In this document: in pieces, positions 1 to 9,200 of the stretch | Layout: the number at the start of each line of letters is the position of its first letter | Numbering within the stretch: the stretch's first letter is position 1 | Source: Acidiferrobacteraceae bacterium | Lineage (GTDB): Bacteria; Pseudomonadota; Gammaproteobacteria; Arenicellales; UBA868 | Reading direction: 5' to 3' | Assembly: GCA_002724185.1 (NCBI GenBank) | Contig: PBOB01000011.1 | Span: 1 to 52,974 of the forward strand | Length of the DNA: 52,974 nt | Position numbers and translations under genes: made by a program | Notes under the pieces: model-generated | Told to the model about the DNA's origin: nothing | The model's database searches: none | What the model saw: the letters and a program-made list of their open reading frames with translations, nothing else

Positions 1-140
1 TAGACTATTGAGCCTGCAAGAATGCTAGCGCTAGAATTTGTTTTCGCGGCTGAATATCTATCGCCACCCTTTAAAGTAATAATTCTAGCATTAAGATCTT
101 AAATAACTATTTTAGATACTAATATTGCCCTAATTGTCCG
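1..140. other. Leader region upstream of argF, no gene seen
   Basis: This AT-rich stretch carries stops in all plus frames and no convincing ORF on the minus strand. It presumably contains the argF promoter, but I could not pick a -35/-10 pair with confidence, and no clear ArgR box is visible. Confidence 0.4.
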
Positions 141-1040
141 ATGAAAACTAAGCATTTCCTTACGCTGATAGATCTAAAATCAGAAGAATTACACGATCTT
201 ATGGAGCGCACTCGATTTATGAAGAACAATATGCGCTCAGAATCACATTCTAAACTGATGTCCGGCATGACTGTAGCGCTGCTGTTTGAGAAGACTTCGA
301 CCCGAACGCGTGTTTCATTTGAGGTCGCTACATCTCAGCTTGGTGGACATGCGCTATTCTTAGCGCCAGGGGACAGTCAATTAAGCAGAGGTGAATCACT
401 AAGTGATACAGCCCGAATTCTCTCACGCATGACAGACTTGATTGTTATGCGCACATCCACCCAAGAGCGATTACTAACCGTTGCTTCCAACTCACAGGTG
501 CCTGTTATAAATGCCATGTCGGACGATTTCCATCCATGTCAATTACTAGCTGATATTTTTACTTTCATAGAAAAACGCGGCTCGATTAGAGACGCCAATG
601 TAGCCTGGGTAGGAGATGGAAATAATGTGTGTCGTTCCTGGATTCATGCAGCGAGTCAATTTGGCTTTAACCTAAGAATTGCTTCACCTAAAGGCTACTC
701 CCCTGACACAAAGATGCTAGATCTAGCACTCGGTAAGGCAACAATAATTGAAGATATAACAACCGCAGTTACCGGTTGCGATCTAGTAGTTACAGATACT
801 TGGTTTAGTATTGGCCAAGAAGACGACAAAATCAAACGAAAAGAAGCATTTTCTGGCTACTGTGTTACGAATGAATTGATGTCCGCAGCAAACTCCGATG
901 CGCTCTTTATGCACTGTCTACCAGCCTATCGGGGCAATGAAGTAACGGCTGATGTTATTGATGGTCCACAAAGCGTTGTATGGGACGAAGCCGAAAATCG
1001 GCTTCATACGCAAAAGGCGCTTATAGAATTTCTACTCTAG
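141..1040 (+). CDS. argF: Ornithine carbamoyltransferase
   Basis: Catalyses carbamoyl phosphate + ornithine to citrulline + phosphate, a cytosolic step of arginine biosynthesis. The 299-residue product has the carbamoyl-phosphate motif STRTR at residues 53-57, HPCQ at 131-134, a TDTWFSIGQE segment near 218-227 (the ornithine-side loop of the family), and the HCLP signature at 258-261. The length is usual for an anabolic OTCase (about 300-335 residues). It stands alone here, convergent with rpoH; a second arginine gene, argJ, lies about 27 kb away, so the arg genes are scattered. ATG start; no strong Shine-Dalgarno is visible. The HCLP motif and ornithine loop favour OTCase over aspartate carbamoyltransferase. 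Confidence 0.95.
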   Translation: MKTKHFLTLIDLKSEELHDLMERTRFMKNNMRSESHSKLMSGMTVALLFEKTSTRTRVSFEVATSQLGGHALFLAPGDSQLSRGESLSDTARILSRMTDLIVMRTSTQERLLTVASNSQVPVINAMSDDFHPCQLLADIFTFIEKRGSIRDANVAWVGDGNNVCRSWIHAASQFGFNLRIASPKGYSPDTKMLDLALGKATIIEDITTAVTGCDLVVTDTWFSIGQEDDKIKRKEAFSGYCVTNELMSAANSDALFMHCLPAYRGNEVTADVIDGPQSVVWDEAENRLHTQKALIEFLL

Positions 1041-1116
1041 AAGAAGAAAAGGTTAACAGTCAGCAGCACGTTTTACGATCGGCGATACAAAACAACTCAC
1101 TAAACTGTAATAACAA

Positions 1117-1980
1117 CTAACTAACGCTTAAAGTGCCGCGCATTGCGAGTAAGGCAGCTTTCTCTATTTGCCTAATTCGCTCAGCTGAGACCCCATACTC
1201 TTTTGCCAGTGCGTCCAAGGTTGGTTTCTTGTTCGATTGCCTCAGCCAGCGTCGCTCAATAATTTCTCGACTTCTTTTATCCAAATTACTCAAAGCCTCT
1301 GACAATTGCTGAGACTGATGTCTTTCCTCATCTTCGCGTAACACTATCACTCCAGGATCCATAGTCGAGTCCATCAATGCTGCTGCTGGAGCTTTTGATC
1401 GAACTGGCTCTTCACTATCAGGATCTGCGTCAAATGTCACATCATCCCCACTAAGTCGAGACTCCATTTCTCGTACAATATCCGGATCTACTTCCAACTT
1501 TCTCGCCAAAGATCTGACCTCATCATCTTTCATCCAACCAAGTCGGGCTCTATTTTTTCGTAAGTTAAAAAATAACTTTCTCTGTGCTTTCGTAGTCGCG
1601 ATCTTAACTAAACGCCAATTACGAACAACATAATCGTATATTTCAGCTCGAATCCAGTGCACTGCGAATGACACCAAGCGTACTTCACGATTATGGTCAT
1701 AGCGCTTAACAGCTTTCATAAGCCCGACGTTGCCCTCCTGAATGAGATCAGCTAATGGCAAACCATAGCCAACAAATCCTCTGGCTATGGACACAACATA
1801 CCGAAGATGCGAAAAAACAAGCTGACGCGCAGCCTCAAGGTCTTCCTGCTCGCTATATCGCTGAGCAAGCTCTCGCTCCTCATCTTCGGACAACATAGGC
1901 GCGTCGTTAACAACCCTTAAATAACCGCTCAAGCCATTATTGGGCGAAAAATCAAGTGCAACTGGCAGTGTCTTTGTCAT
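1117..1980 (-). CDS. rpoH: RNA polymerase heat-shock sigma factor RpoH (sigma-32)
   Basis: Alternative sigma-70-family factor that directs RNA polymerase to heat-shock promoters. The 287-residue product has sigma region 2 (about 50-120, with the GLPLADLIQEGNVGLMKAV stretch) and region 4 at the C-terminus (helix-turn-helix around YGVSAERIRQIE). It also has the diagnostic RpoH box QRKLFFNLR at 133-141, which separates it from RpoD and RpoS. The gene follows ftsY in the same direction, as in many gammaproteobacteria, but is separated from it by a 134-bp gap that carries a perfect CIRCE operator, so it probably has its own promoter controlled by the HrcA repressor. The ftsE and ftsX genes that often sit between ftsY and rpoH are absent. 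Confidence 0.96.
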   Translation of the reverse strand: MTKTLPVALDFSPNNGLSGYLRVVNDAPMLSEDEERELAQRYSEQEDLEAARQLVFSHLRYVVSIARGFVGYGLPLADLIQEGNVGLMKAVKRYDHNREVRLVSFAVHWIRAEIYDYVVRNWRLVKIATTKAQRKLFFNLRKNRARLGWMKDDEVRSLARKLEVDPDIVREMESRLSGDDVTFDADPDSEEPVRSKAPAAALMDSTMDPGVIVLREDEERHQSQQLSEALSNLDKRSREIIERRWLRQSNKKPTLDALAKEYGVSAERIRQIEKAALLAMRGTLSVS

Positions 1981-2015
1981 TAGATTAACAAAATATGCTT
2001 TCAGGGAACTCTATT

Positions 2016-2042
2016 TTAGCACTCATTGCCATAGAGTGCTAA
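2016..2042. promoter_or_regulatory. CIRCE operator (HrcA binding site) upstream of rpoH
   Basis: A perfect inverted repeat TTAGCACTC-N9-GAGTGCTAA, identical to the classical CIRCE consensus bound by the heat-shock repressor HrcA. The 3' arm ends 36 nt before the rpoH start codon, within the presumed promoter or 5' leader. An AT-rich candidate -10 (TATAAA, minus strand, about 2047-2052) lies immediately upstream of it. CIRCE usually controls groESL or dnaK operons; no chaperone gene is next to it here, so rpoH is the only plausible target. hrcA is not in this window. Confidence 0.88.
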
Positions 2043-2114
2043 TATTTTTATAAACGTTGATTCTGAAAATAATGACCTAATTTCAATGCCTTATAATATC
2101 TATAGAGAATATAG

Positions 2115-3071
2115 CTACTTTAGCGGCGTGCTAATCTCATCTGACATTGGCAATAGCGCTTCGGCAAAAGCTTCTGCCTCGAATTGCGCAAAATCCTCAA
2201 GACGCTCCCCGGTCGAGACAAATCGAATTGGTATGCCGAACTTCCGAGCTAGCGCGACAGTAACACCACCTCGCGCTGTCCCATCAAGTTTTGTAATACA
2301 AATACCGGTTAAGTTAACCGCGTTATTGAACACTTCTGTTTGCGATAAAATGTTTTGGCCATTCCCAGCATCGACCACTAACATCGTCTCATGAGGTGCA
2401 GTTGGATCTATGCGCGCAAGAACTCTGTCAATTTTCTTTAACTGCTCCATTAGATCTACGTTTACGTGCTGGCGACCTGCTGAATCGATGATTAGCACAT
2501 CAATGTGTCGCGCCAATGCCGATTCAAAAGCATCATGTGCAACAGCAGCCGCATCTGTCCCACGCTGCTGCGCAATTACTGGCACTTTCAATTTTTCGCC
2601 CCATGACTGTAGCTGTTCAATAGCGGCCGCACGAAATGTATCGCATCCAGCAAGCATTACGCTATAACCGGCATTACTTAACCTATTAGTCAACTTCGCG
2701 ACGGTTGTAGTTTTTCCGACACCGTTTACGCCAACCACTAGAATTACCTGAGTCTTTCGTGAGTCCAGAATTTGGAGTGGCGATTCTACTGGCTCAAGCA
2801 TACCAACAATTTGTTGCTGAAACCGCGCTCTCAATTCTTCTATTGAATAAACCCCACCTCTAAGGCGGACTGATTCAACTATTTTACTGCTCACTTCGAC
2901 GCCGAGATCTGACAAAATGAGATGATCCTCAATCTCTTCGAGCACATTCATGTCAATCTTTTTACCATGGGGAACTACACTCTGTAATCCGCTCAGCAAC
3001 TTTCCCCTTGTTTTTGCGAGGTTGGTAAAAAAACGGCCTCTTTCCCTTTTTTTCACGTTTTTATCGCTCAA
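2115..3071 (-). CDS. ftsY: Signal recognition particle receptor FtsY
   Basis: SRP-receptor GTPase that docks ribosome-nascent-chain/SRP complexes at the inner membrane. The 318-residue protein holds an N (four-helix) domain at about 15-95 and a G domain after it. Visible motifs are the P-loop GVNGVGKTTT (about 113-122), DTFRAAA, DSAGR (in place of the commoner DTAGR), and the TKLDGTARGG specificity motif. It lacks the long acidic N-terminal A domain of E. coli FtsY (about 500 residues) and starts instead with a short Lys/Arg-rich segment. This compact form is common in other bacteria. It is divergent from rsmD, the usual neighbour. Confidence 0.96.
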   Translation of the reverse strand: MSDKNVKKRERGRFFTNLAKTRGKLLSGLQSVVPHGKKIDMNVLEEIEDHLILSDLGVEVSSKIVESVRLRGGVYSIEELRARFQQQIVGMLEPVESPLQILDSRKTQVILVVGVNGVGKTTTVAKLTNRLSNAGYSVMLAGCDTFRAAAIEQLQSWGEKLKVPVIAQQRGTDAAAVAHDAFESALARHIDVLIIDSAGRQHVNVDLMEQLKKIDRVLARIDPTAPHETMLVVDAGNGQNILSQTEVFNNAVNLTGICITKLDGTARGGVTVALARKFGIPIRFVSTGERLEDFAQFEAEAFAEALLPMSDEISTPLK

Positions 3072-3134
3072 TTACAAGATCTCTGCGAGGTATCGTATCA
3101 TTCACGGGAAGAAAACCCTACAAATAATCTCTGA

Positions 3135-3701
3135 ATGTCACCAATAATTCAAAAAGGTAAACTAAGAATCATTGGAGGCCAATGGAAAAGTCGTACTATT
3201 CAGTTCGTTGGCCCCTTAAGTCTTCGTCCCACCCCAGACTCGGTGAGAGAAACACTGTTTAATTGGCTTATGCCAGTAATTAACAAATCAAATTGCCTCG
3301 ATCTATTTTCGGGAAGTGGTGCGTTAGGTTTCGAAGCAGTATCACGTGGGGCATCACGTGCTGATCTAGTCGAGAATAATAAAAGCGCATGCCAACAATT
3401 AATTCGGAGCCGAGATGAATTATGTGCCCAGCAAGTTTACATTCATTGCGAGAATGTGCTGGACTACTTGTCTTCTACTACTAATACTTTTGATATTGTC
3501 TTTATAGATCCACCATTTGATTGCCAAATCGCATCCCAAGTTGTCAAGATTGTGCAGCAGTCAGGCATACTTAAATCTGAAAGTCTGATCTATATTGAGC
3601 AATCTAAAGAGAAAGAGATGCCGAGAACGCCTTCACAATGGCAACTCCACCGCCGGAAAACGAATGGTCGAATCTTGTCGCTCCTTTACAAATCTCTATA
3701 A
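3135..3701 (+). CDS. rsmD: 16S rRNA (guanine966-N2)-methyltransferase RsmD
   Basis: SAM-dependent methyltransferase that modifies G966 of 16S rRNA during 30S assembly. The 188-residue protein shows the family's N-terminal RIIGGQWKSR segment, the RPTPDSVRETLFNWL motif, the SAM-binding LDLFSGSGALGFEAVSRGA motif and the catalytic IDPPF (an NPPY-type motif). The length is normal. It is divergently transcribed from ftsY across 63 bp and followed by coaD, the conserved rsmD-coaD order. The 108-bp gap to coaD holds no recognisable gene. Confidence 0.95.
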   Translation: MSPIIQKGKLRIIGGQWKSRTIQFVGPLSLRPTPDSVRETLFNWLMPVINKSNCLDLFSGSGALGFEAVSRGASRADLVENNKSACQQLIRSRDELCAQQVYIHCENVLDYLSSTTNTFDIVFIDPPFDCQIASQVVKIVQQSGILKSESLIYIEQSKEKEMPRTPSQWQLHRRKTNGRILSLLYKSL

Positions 3702-3803
3702 AAACTCTATAACGAGGTACTACAAGACCCATTAAATGGTAGAAATATGGCAGCATGTATCGCGAGTTGGTAGTATTGGAACACCAATATGAGCTTGAAA
3801 TAG

Positions 3804-4292
<489 letters not shown>

Positions 4293-4319
4293 TATTCAGA
4301 TTGGCGAACATAAATGTAG

Positions 4320-4586
<267 letters not shown>

Positions 4587-4602
4587 CAGAAGTGAATAGA
4601 GA

Positions 4603-5259
4603 TTATGCCGATGATATTTTAACTTCAAGCGATCGCCAAAGATACCAACTCGCCACTGAGCGATAGGGCGCCCACCTTCTCCCTGCACGATGGAGCTTCT
4701 CAAAAGTGGGTAAAGTTCTATGCCCTCTAACAAGCTGGTAGCCCTTTCGGACCCCGAGATCTCCAGCAGGTAAAATATCTGGCCGCCCCATATAGAAAAT
4801 AAGTAACATTTCTGCTGTCCAGCGACCTACTCCCCAAATTGTGATCAGGGCGCGTATTATTTCTTCATCTAACATCTGATGCATCTCGGCGCTATTAGGT
4901 ACGCGCCCCTCAATGACTCCAATAGCAAGTTCTCTCAATGCCTTACACTTGGACCTCGACAATCCAACATTTCGTAACTCGGTCATTTTTAGTGATAGTA
5001 ATTGATCGGGACTAATTCGGCCATAAGGAAACTGCCTGCGTAATCTGTTATAGATCGTTGCTGCAGCTTTGCCAGTTAGTTGCTGATATGTGATGCTACG
5101 AACCAGGTACTCAAATACAGAGCGATTTCTATTTACCTGAAGTCGGAACTCACCGACAACTTGAATATATCTCGCTAACCCCATGTCTACTGATCTAATA
5201 TGTCTAACTGCCTCAGATGGATCATAGCAATAATTCGCAATTGACTTAACCATTTCCAC
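4603..5259 (-). CDS. AlkA-like DNA-3-methyladenine glycosylase (HhH-GPD superfamily)
   Basis: Base-excision-repair glycosylase expected to remove alkylated bases from DNA. The 218-residue protein has the helix-hairpin-helix/Gly-Pro-Asp region: IWGVGRWTAEMLLIFYMGRPDILPAGDLGVRKG (about 145-175), where the Asp in PAGDLGV matches the catalytic Asp of the family, and QQLTGKAA near 58-65 as in AlkA/Mag1 proteins. It lacks the N-terminal AlkA beta domain, so it is of the short Mag type. The GTG start at 5259 has an AGGA stretch upstream; ATG 5253 is the alternative. The 5' end overlaps the stop of the upstream phosphatase gene by 14 nt, indicating one transcript. Confidence 0.88.
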   Translation of the reverse strand: MEMVKSIANYCYDPSEAVRHIRSVDMGLARYIQVVGEFRLQVNRNRSVFEYLVRSITYQQLTGKAAATIYNRLRRQFPYGRISPDQLLSLKMTELRNVGLSRSKCKALRELAIGVIEGRVPNSAEMHQMLDEEIIRALITIWGVGRWTAEMLLIFYMGRPDILPAGDLGVRKGYQLVRGHRTLPTFEKLHRAGRRWAPYRSVASWYLWRSLEVKISSA

Positions 5260-5839
5260 GAATCCTAGAGATGAACTTCGGGGGTGAAGTATGCCAGAGA
5301 TCTATCTCATCATTGGCCTGTTGAAAAGAAGCAAGGCACTCTATTGTAAAACAATTAGACATTGCAGCCTTTAGAGCCATATTGACCGCCTGATGCCCTA
5401 CCACCAATATATGGTCGCTGGATTGCAACAATATAGCCAACAGTGGTTTCACTCTTTGAGCAACCTCCATTATACTTTCGCCGCCAGGAGGTGGATCGAG
5501 ATACATTCGTTTTTTCCACTCATCATATGTAGAGCCTAGCTCTGCTCGTAGATCATCTTCTAATCGGCCTTCAAATAACCCAAAGTCGAGCTCTGTTAAG
5601 CGCTCGTCGATTTCGGGCACTGGGCCTATGCCAGCAATTAATATTTCTGCTGTTTCTCTTGCTCTTAACAGCGGCGAGCACAAAACCTGCCCAAAAACGA
5701 TCTTCTGCGATCTAATAAGAGCAGCCAATTGGCTAGCTTGACCGCGACCGATGTCATTGATCGGAATATCTGTACGAGACTGCCATCGTCTTGCTATATT
5801 CCAATCAGTCTTTCCATGACGAGCAAAATAGAGGGGCAA
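5246..5839 (-). CDS. Histidine phosphatase family protein (phosphoglycerate mutase-like)
   Basis: Member of the histidine phosphatase superfamily, which uses a phosphohistidine intermediate. The 197-residue product begins PLYFARHGKTDWN with the RHG catalytic motif near residues 7-9, followed by the typical SPLLRARETAEI segment, ELDFGLFEG with the acid residue, and the second catalytic His in LVVGHQAVN. Short members include phosphoglycerate-mutase-like, CobC and GpmB types; the substrate cannot be chosen from sequence. The start appears to be TTG at 5839, since no ATG/GTG lies upstream in frame close to the RHG motif. It overlaps the glycosylase gene and is probably co-transcribed with it. 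Confidence 0.88.
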   Translation of the reverse strand: MPLYFARHGKTDWNIARRWQSRTDIPINDIGRGQASQLAALIRSQKIVFGQVLCSPLLRARETAEILIAGIGPVPEIDERLTELDFGLFEGRLEDDLRAELGSTYDEWKKRMYLDPPPGGESIMEVAQRVKPLLAILLQSSDHILVVGHQAVNMALKAAMSNCFTIECLASFQQANDEIDLWHTSPPKFISRIRGNG

Positions 5840-6053
5840 TATATTATCTCCAGATAAAGCTTGATATCTCCATTTTCGTTTAATAGCCTTAAGCTCTAAT
5901 ATATCTTCGTTAAACGCTTATAGTGTAAGCCAAAAGTAATCAATTAATCCTAAGCAATAAAGACGCAAGAGTTGAACGACGGATGTCAATTAGGCACTTT
6001 ACTTATATATCACTAGGAATATGATTTCCTAATTAACAAAAACAATACAATTA
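5840..6053. other. Divergent intergenic region, phosphatase gene / FabD-like gene
   Basis: A 214-bp AT-rich spacer between two divergently transcribed genes. It should hold both promoters. I see no ORF, RNA gene or convincing palindrome in it. Confidence 0.4.
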
Positions 6054-7025
6054 ATGAATAAATTTCTCTTCATATTTCCAGGGCAAGGCGCCCAATACAA
6101 AGGTATCGGAAATGACATCTATAACGAATACAAAATCGTTCGTGAAACCTACCAAGAAGCGGATGACGCACTAGATTTCTCTATTAGTAACATCTCATTC
6201 AATGATCCCAAAGATCAGTTAAATCAAACTCATTATACCCAACCTGCTCTACTAACACATTCTATTGCCTGTCTTCGTTTGTTCTCTGAACAAATAGGGC
6301 ATGATTGTCGACCTAGTATTACAGCAGGCCATAGCCTTGGAGAATATTCATCACTAGTAACCGCCAATAGCATGGATTTCACAACTGCTATTAATCTTGT
6401 TGAAAAACGCGGTGAGCTGATGGGACTTTTTGGCAAAGGTGAAATGGAAGCACTGCCAATCGATCGGCATAAAGCCTCAGATTTGGCATTGCAACACTAC
6501 TGTGGGGTTGCCGCGTGCAACCTACCAGAACAAACAGTAGTTGGTGGCCTTGCTGATGATCTTGATATGCTCGTTACCAAATTACAATTAGATTTACCAA
6601 AAAAGAAAACTACTCGACTTAAAACAGAAGGAGCCTTCCATACATATTTCATGATTGAAGCTGCGAACCACTTCCGGCCTATATTAGAATCAGCTGAAAT
6701 TAGTCCGCCAACTATCGATGTAATCTCTAATTTGACGGGTAATGCCCATTCTAGAGATCCAGAAAAGATTCGCGCGCAATTATTTCTGCAGCTTTTCAAT
6801 CCTGTGCTCTGGTATGAAAGCTTAGACCAAGCTAAACAATCAAATATCACAAACATTATTGAGTTTGGTGGCGGCATTGGGGGAGGAGACTCGGCTATCA
6901 ATAAGAAGCCTAATTTAGCCAGTATAGTAAAGCGCTATACTAGAAACTTCGACAATCCTCCAAGATACCATTCAGTAATAAACCTACGTACCCTATATGC
7001 CACTATTGAAGAGCTTGCTCACTAA
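6054..7025 (+). CDS. Stand-alone malonyl-CoA:ACP transacylase-like acyltransferase
   Basis: Acyltransferase of the FabD/polyketide-AT family, expected to move a malonyl (or other acyl) group from CoA to an acyl carrier protein. The 323-residue protein carries FPGQGAQYKGIG at the N-terminus, the nucleophile motif GHSLGEYSS (Ser near residue 94), VEKRGELM with the Arg that binds the malonyl carboxylate, and GAFHT with the catalytic His. It is not in a fab cluster: no fabH, fabG, acpP or fabF is nearby, so it may be a second FabD or an AT acting in trans for a specialised pathway. The C-terminal FGGGIGGGDS replaces the usual FabD ending. ATG start after an AT-rich leader. Confidence 0.85.
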   Translation: MNKFLFIFPGQGAQYKGIGNDIYNEYKIVRETYQEADDALDFSISNISFNDPKDQLNQTHYTQPALLTHSIACLRLFSEQIGHDCRPSITAGHSLGEYSSLVTANSMDFTTAINLVEKRGELMGLFGKGEMEALPIDRHKASDLALQHYCGVAACNLPEQTVVGGLADDLDMLVTKLQLDLPKKKTTRLKTEGAFHTYFMIEAANHFRPILESAEISPPTIDVISNLTGNAHSRDPEKIRAQLFLQLFNPVLWYESLDQAKQSNITNIIEFGGGIGGGDSAINKKPNLASIVKRYTRNFDNPPRYHSVINLRTLYATIEELAH

Positions 7026-7097
7026 TCTAACGAAACAAGCTTTTCCAAAAGATATGCAAAGTGTGGCACTAAGATATAGTAAAAAATCATAGTTAGA

Positions 7098-7991
7098 ATG
7101 ACGAATTCTGCGTTGCTTTATTGTGGTGTGGTATTCATCTGGGGTTCAACATGGTTTGCTATTCGTTTTCAAGTAGAGACTGTTGCTCCAGAACTATCTC
7201 TCGTCTACAGGTTTGGTATTGCAGCAATGCTGTTATTAGTATGGTGCAAAATCCGAGGCTTAAAGATGCCAACCGGACTTAAGAATCACGTGCTGTGTTT
7301 GATTCTAGGCATTAGCCTTTTTAGCTTCAACTATCTTTTCTTTTATCTCGCAGCGCTAAAACTCACTACTGGTCTTCTCGCGGTTATTTTCTCCACGATG
7401 ACCGTGATGAATATACTTAATGGCGCTGTCATTCTTCGTCATTCACTCGACTTAAGAGTCACTCTTGGCGCGGTTTTCGGCCTTGCCGGTATATGTCTCG
7501 TCTTCTTACCCGAATTAATATCTCTAGATCGCAGAGAAGGTGTAGTTTCGGCGGTATTGCTCTCTATTCTGGCTACCTACCTTGCATCATTAGGCAATAT
7601 AACATCATCTTATAATCAAACATCTGGCATAGATGTGATACCAGGGAATGCGCTCGCCATGCTATATGGCACTTTCATCATGGCTCTTTATAGTTGGATC
7701 GCTCAAACCTCGATAAACTTTGATAGCAGCTTTCATTATATCGCTTCATTACTGTATTTAAGCTTATTCGGTTCAGCGTTAGCGTTTACATGGTATTTAA
7801 CCTTAATTGGCCGTATTGGTCCCGAACGAGCAGCCTATGCAACTGTGCTGATGCCTGTTGTTGCTCTAGTTATTTCAACCCTTTTCGAAGACTACCAGTG
7901 GTCTATTCTTGGAGCAGTTGGAGTAGCATTAGTAATAACTGGAAACATTATTGTCTTAACAGGCCAGCGACAACTACCCCAACATTCCTGA
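7098..7991 (+). CDS. EamA/DMT-superfamily permease
   Basis: Inner-membrane protein of 297 residues with about ten hydrophobic helices arranged as two EamA repeats (about 5-135 and 150-290). It opens with the family signature FIWGSTWFAIRFQ, and the second repeat has SLFGSALAFTWYLTLIGRIGPERAAYATVLMPVVAL, typical of drug/metabolite transporters such as RhaT/YedA types. It most likely exports or imports small metabolites; the substrate is unknown. It lies 72 bp after the FabD-like gene on the same strand and is convergent, by 15 bp, with an MFS gene. Confidence 0.88.
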   Translation: MTNSALLYCGVVFIWGSTWFAIRFQVETVAPELSLVYRFGIAAMLLLVWCKIRGLKMPTGLKNHVLCLILGISLFSFNYLFFYLAALKLTTGLLAVIFSTMTVMNILNGAVILRHSLDLRVTLGAVFGLAGICLVFLPELISLDRREGVVSAVLLSILATYLASLGNITSSYNQTSGIDVIPGNALAMLYGTFIMALYSWIAQTSINFDSSFHYIASLLYLSLFGSALAFTWYLTLIGRIGPERAAYATVLMPVVALVISTLFEDYQWSILGAVGVALVITGNIIVLTGQRQLPQHS

Positions 7992-8006
7992 TGAGTCTAG
8001 AATCAC

Positions 8007-9200
8007 CTATGTCCTTAACTGCTTAGGCGGTCTAACGTAATGCAGCCAGCCAACCATTATTATAGTCAGAAAAATAACGGGAAGCAGGGACAAGTTTAGT
8101 GTAAACCAGCCAACTGATTGATGTAGAACCCCAGATGAAAGTGCAGTAATAGCAACTGTCCCAAAAACTAAAACATCGTTCAATCCCTGTGTTTTTGCTT
8201 TCTCAGCCGGGTGGTACGACTCGAGAACTAACGTCGTTCCTCCAATAAACAAAAAATTCCATCCGACACCCAATAAGACCAATGACATCCAAAAATGGAC
8301 AATAGTTTCCCCATGCATGTTTACGAGTATACAAATGGCTAATAGCAAAGCGCCCAAGAACATTATTTTCGTAACTCCATACCTCTGAATGAGATGACCA
8401 GTAAAAAATGAAGGTGCGTACATACCCAGCATATGCCCCTGAAAGACAAACGTTGTCTGAGAAAAACTATAGCCACATGTGGCCATAGCTAATGGAGTAG
8501 AGGTCATGACCAAATTCATAACGCCATACGCTGACACTGCACCGAGCGCGGCTACAATAAAAACCGGTTGTAGTGCAATACGCATTAGCAATCGGCCTTT
8601 TTCATCACGCTGCTCAGCTTTTAGCTTAGGTATGCGAAGAAAACTTACCAAAATTAGAGACAAAAGATACAAGCCGACAAGACATATATAACTTCCCGCG
8701 AAAGGATACGCTATTAGTGAGTCCTTCGACCAGTTAGCGAGAGTAGGACCAATTAAAGCCGCAATCACGCCTCCCGCAATGACCAGAGAAATTGCTCTGG
8801 CACGGTAAATTTCGCCTGCAACATCAGCTGCGGCAAATCTGTAGAACTGACCGAACCCATTAAAACAACCGATAAACAAAGCGCCCAAACACAATAGTCC
8901 AAACTCTCTCTCAATGACTGCAAACGCAGACATAATAGCCCCTAGTAAACCAAAAGTGAGGCCAAACGAGAATCCTGCCCGCCTTCCGACCTGCCTCATC
9001 AATAACGATGCTGGGAAAGCACATATCAAACTTCCCAGAAACATAAATGCGAGTGGTACAGTCGCCCAGATCGGTTTCGGAGCTAGTATTACTCCAACTA
9101 ACGCTGATGTAGTAATAACTAGTGAGGTTGCCGACAACATCAACGCCAAACAAATTGCCAGTAAAAAGACGTTTCTACGTGTTAAAGGGTCATCAAACAT
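8007..9200 (-). CDS. Major facilitator superfamily transporter
   Basis: A 397-residue polytopic membrane protein with about 12 predicted helices. The cytoplasmic loop after helix 2 has the MFS-like signature RQVGRRAGFSFG (about 69-80), and the sixth to seventh helices are joined by a short charged loop (KLKAEQRDEKGR). A GRYDL-type substrate signature is not seen, so the substrate is unknown. It is transcribed alone towards the DMT permease gene. A 362-bp non-coding region lies upstream. Confidence 0.85.
   Translation of the reverse strand: MFDDPLTRRNVFLLAICLALMLSATSLVITTSALVGVILAPKPIWATVPLAFMFLGSLICAFPASLLMRQVGRRAGFSFGLTFGLLGAIMSAFAVIEREFGLLCLGALFIGCFNGFGQFYRFAAADVAGEIYRARAISLVIAGGVIAALIGPTLANWSKDSLIAYPFAGSYICLVGLYLLSLILVSFLRIPKLKAEQRDEKGRLLMRIALQPVFIVAALGAVSAYGVMNLVMTSTPLAMATCGYSFSQTTFVFQGHMLGMYAPSFFTGHLIQRYGVTKIMFLGALLLAICILVNMHGETIVHFWMSLVLLGVGWNFLFIGGTTLVLESYHPAEKAKTQGLNDVLVFGTVAITALSSGVLHQSVGWFTLNLSLLPVIFLTIIMVGWLHYVRPPKQLRT

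Noticed and set aside
50-75. Possible ArgR box upstream of argF
   Set aside because: TGAAT is present but the second arm of the 18-bp ARG palindrome is not; too weak to call.
1041-1116. Terminator between argF and rpoH
   Set aside because: A loose GTTTT/AAAAC inverted pair exists but stem stability is poor and no U-tract follows.
2086-2394. 102-residue ORF antisense to ftsY
   Set aside because: Overlaps the conserved G domain coding region of ftsY and has no family features.
6497-6901. 134-residue minus-strand ORF inside the FabD-like gene
   Set aside because: Antisense shadow of a gene with clear catalytic motifs; no recognisable domain.
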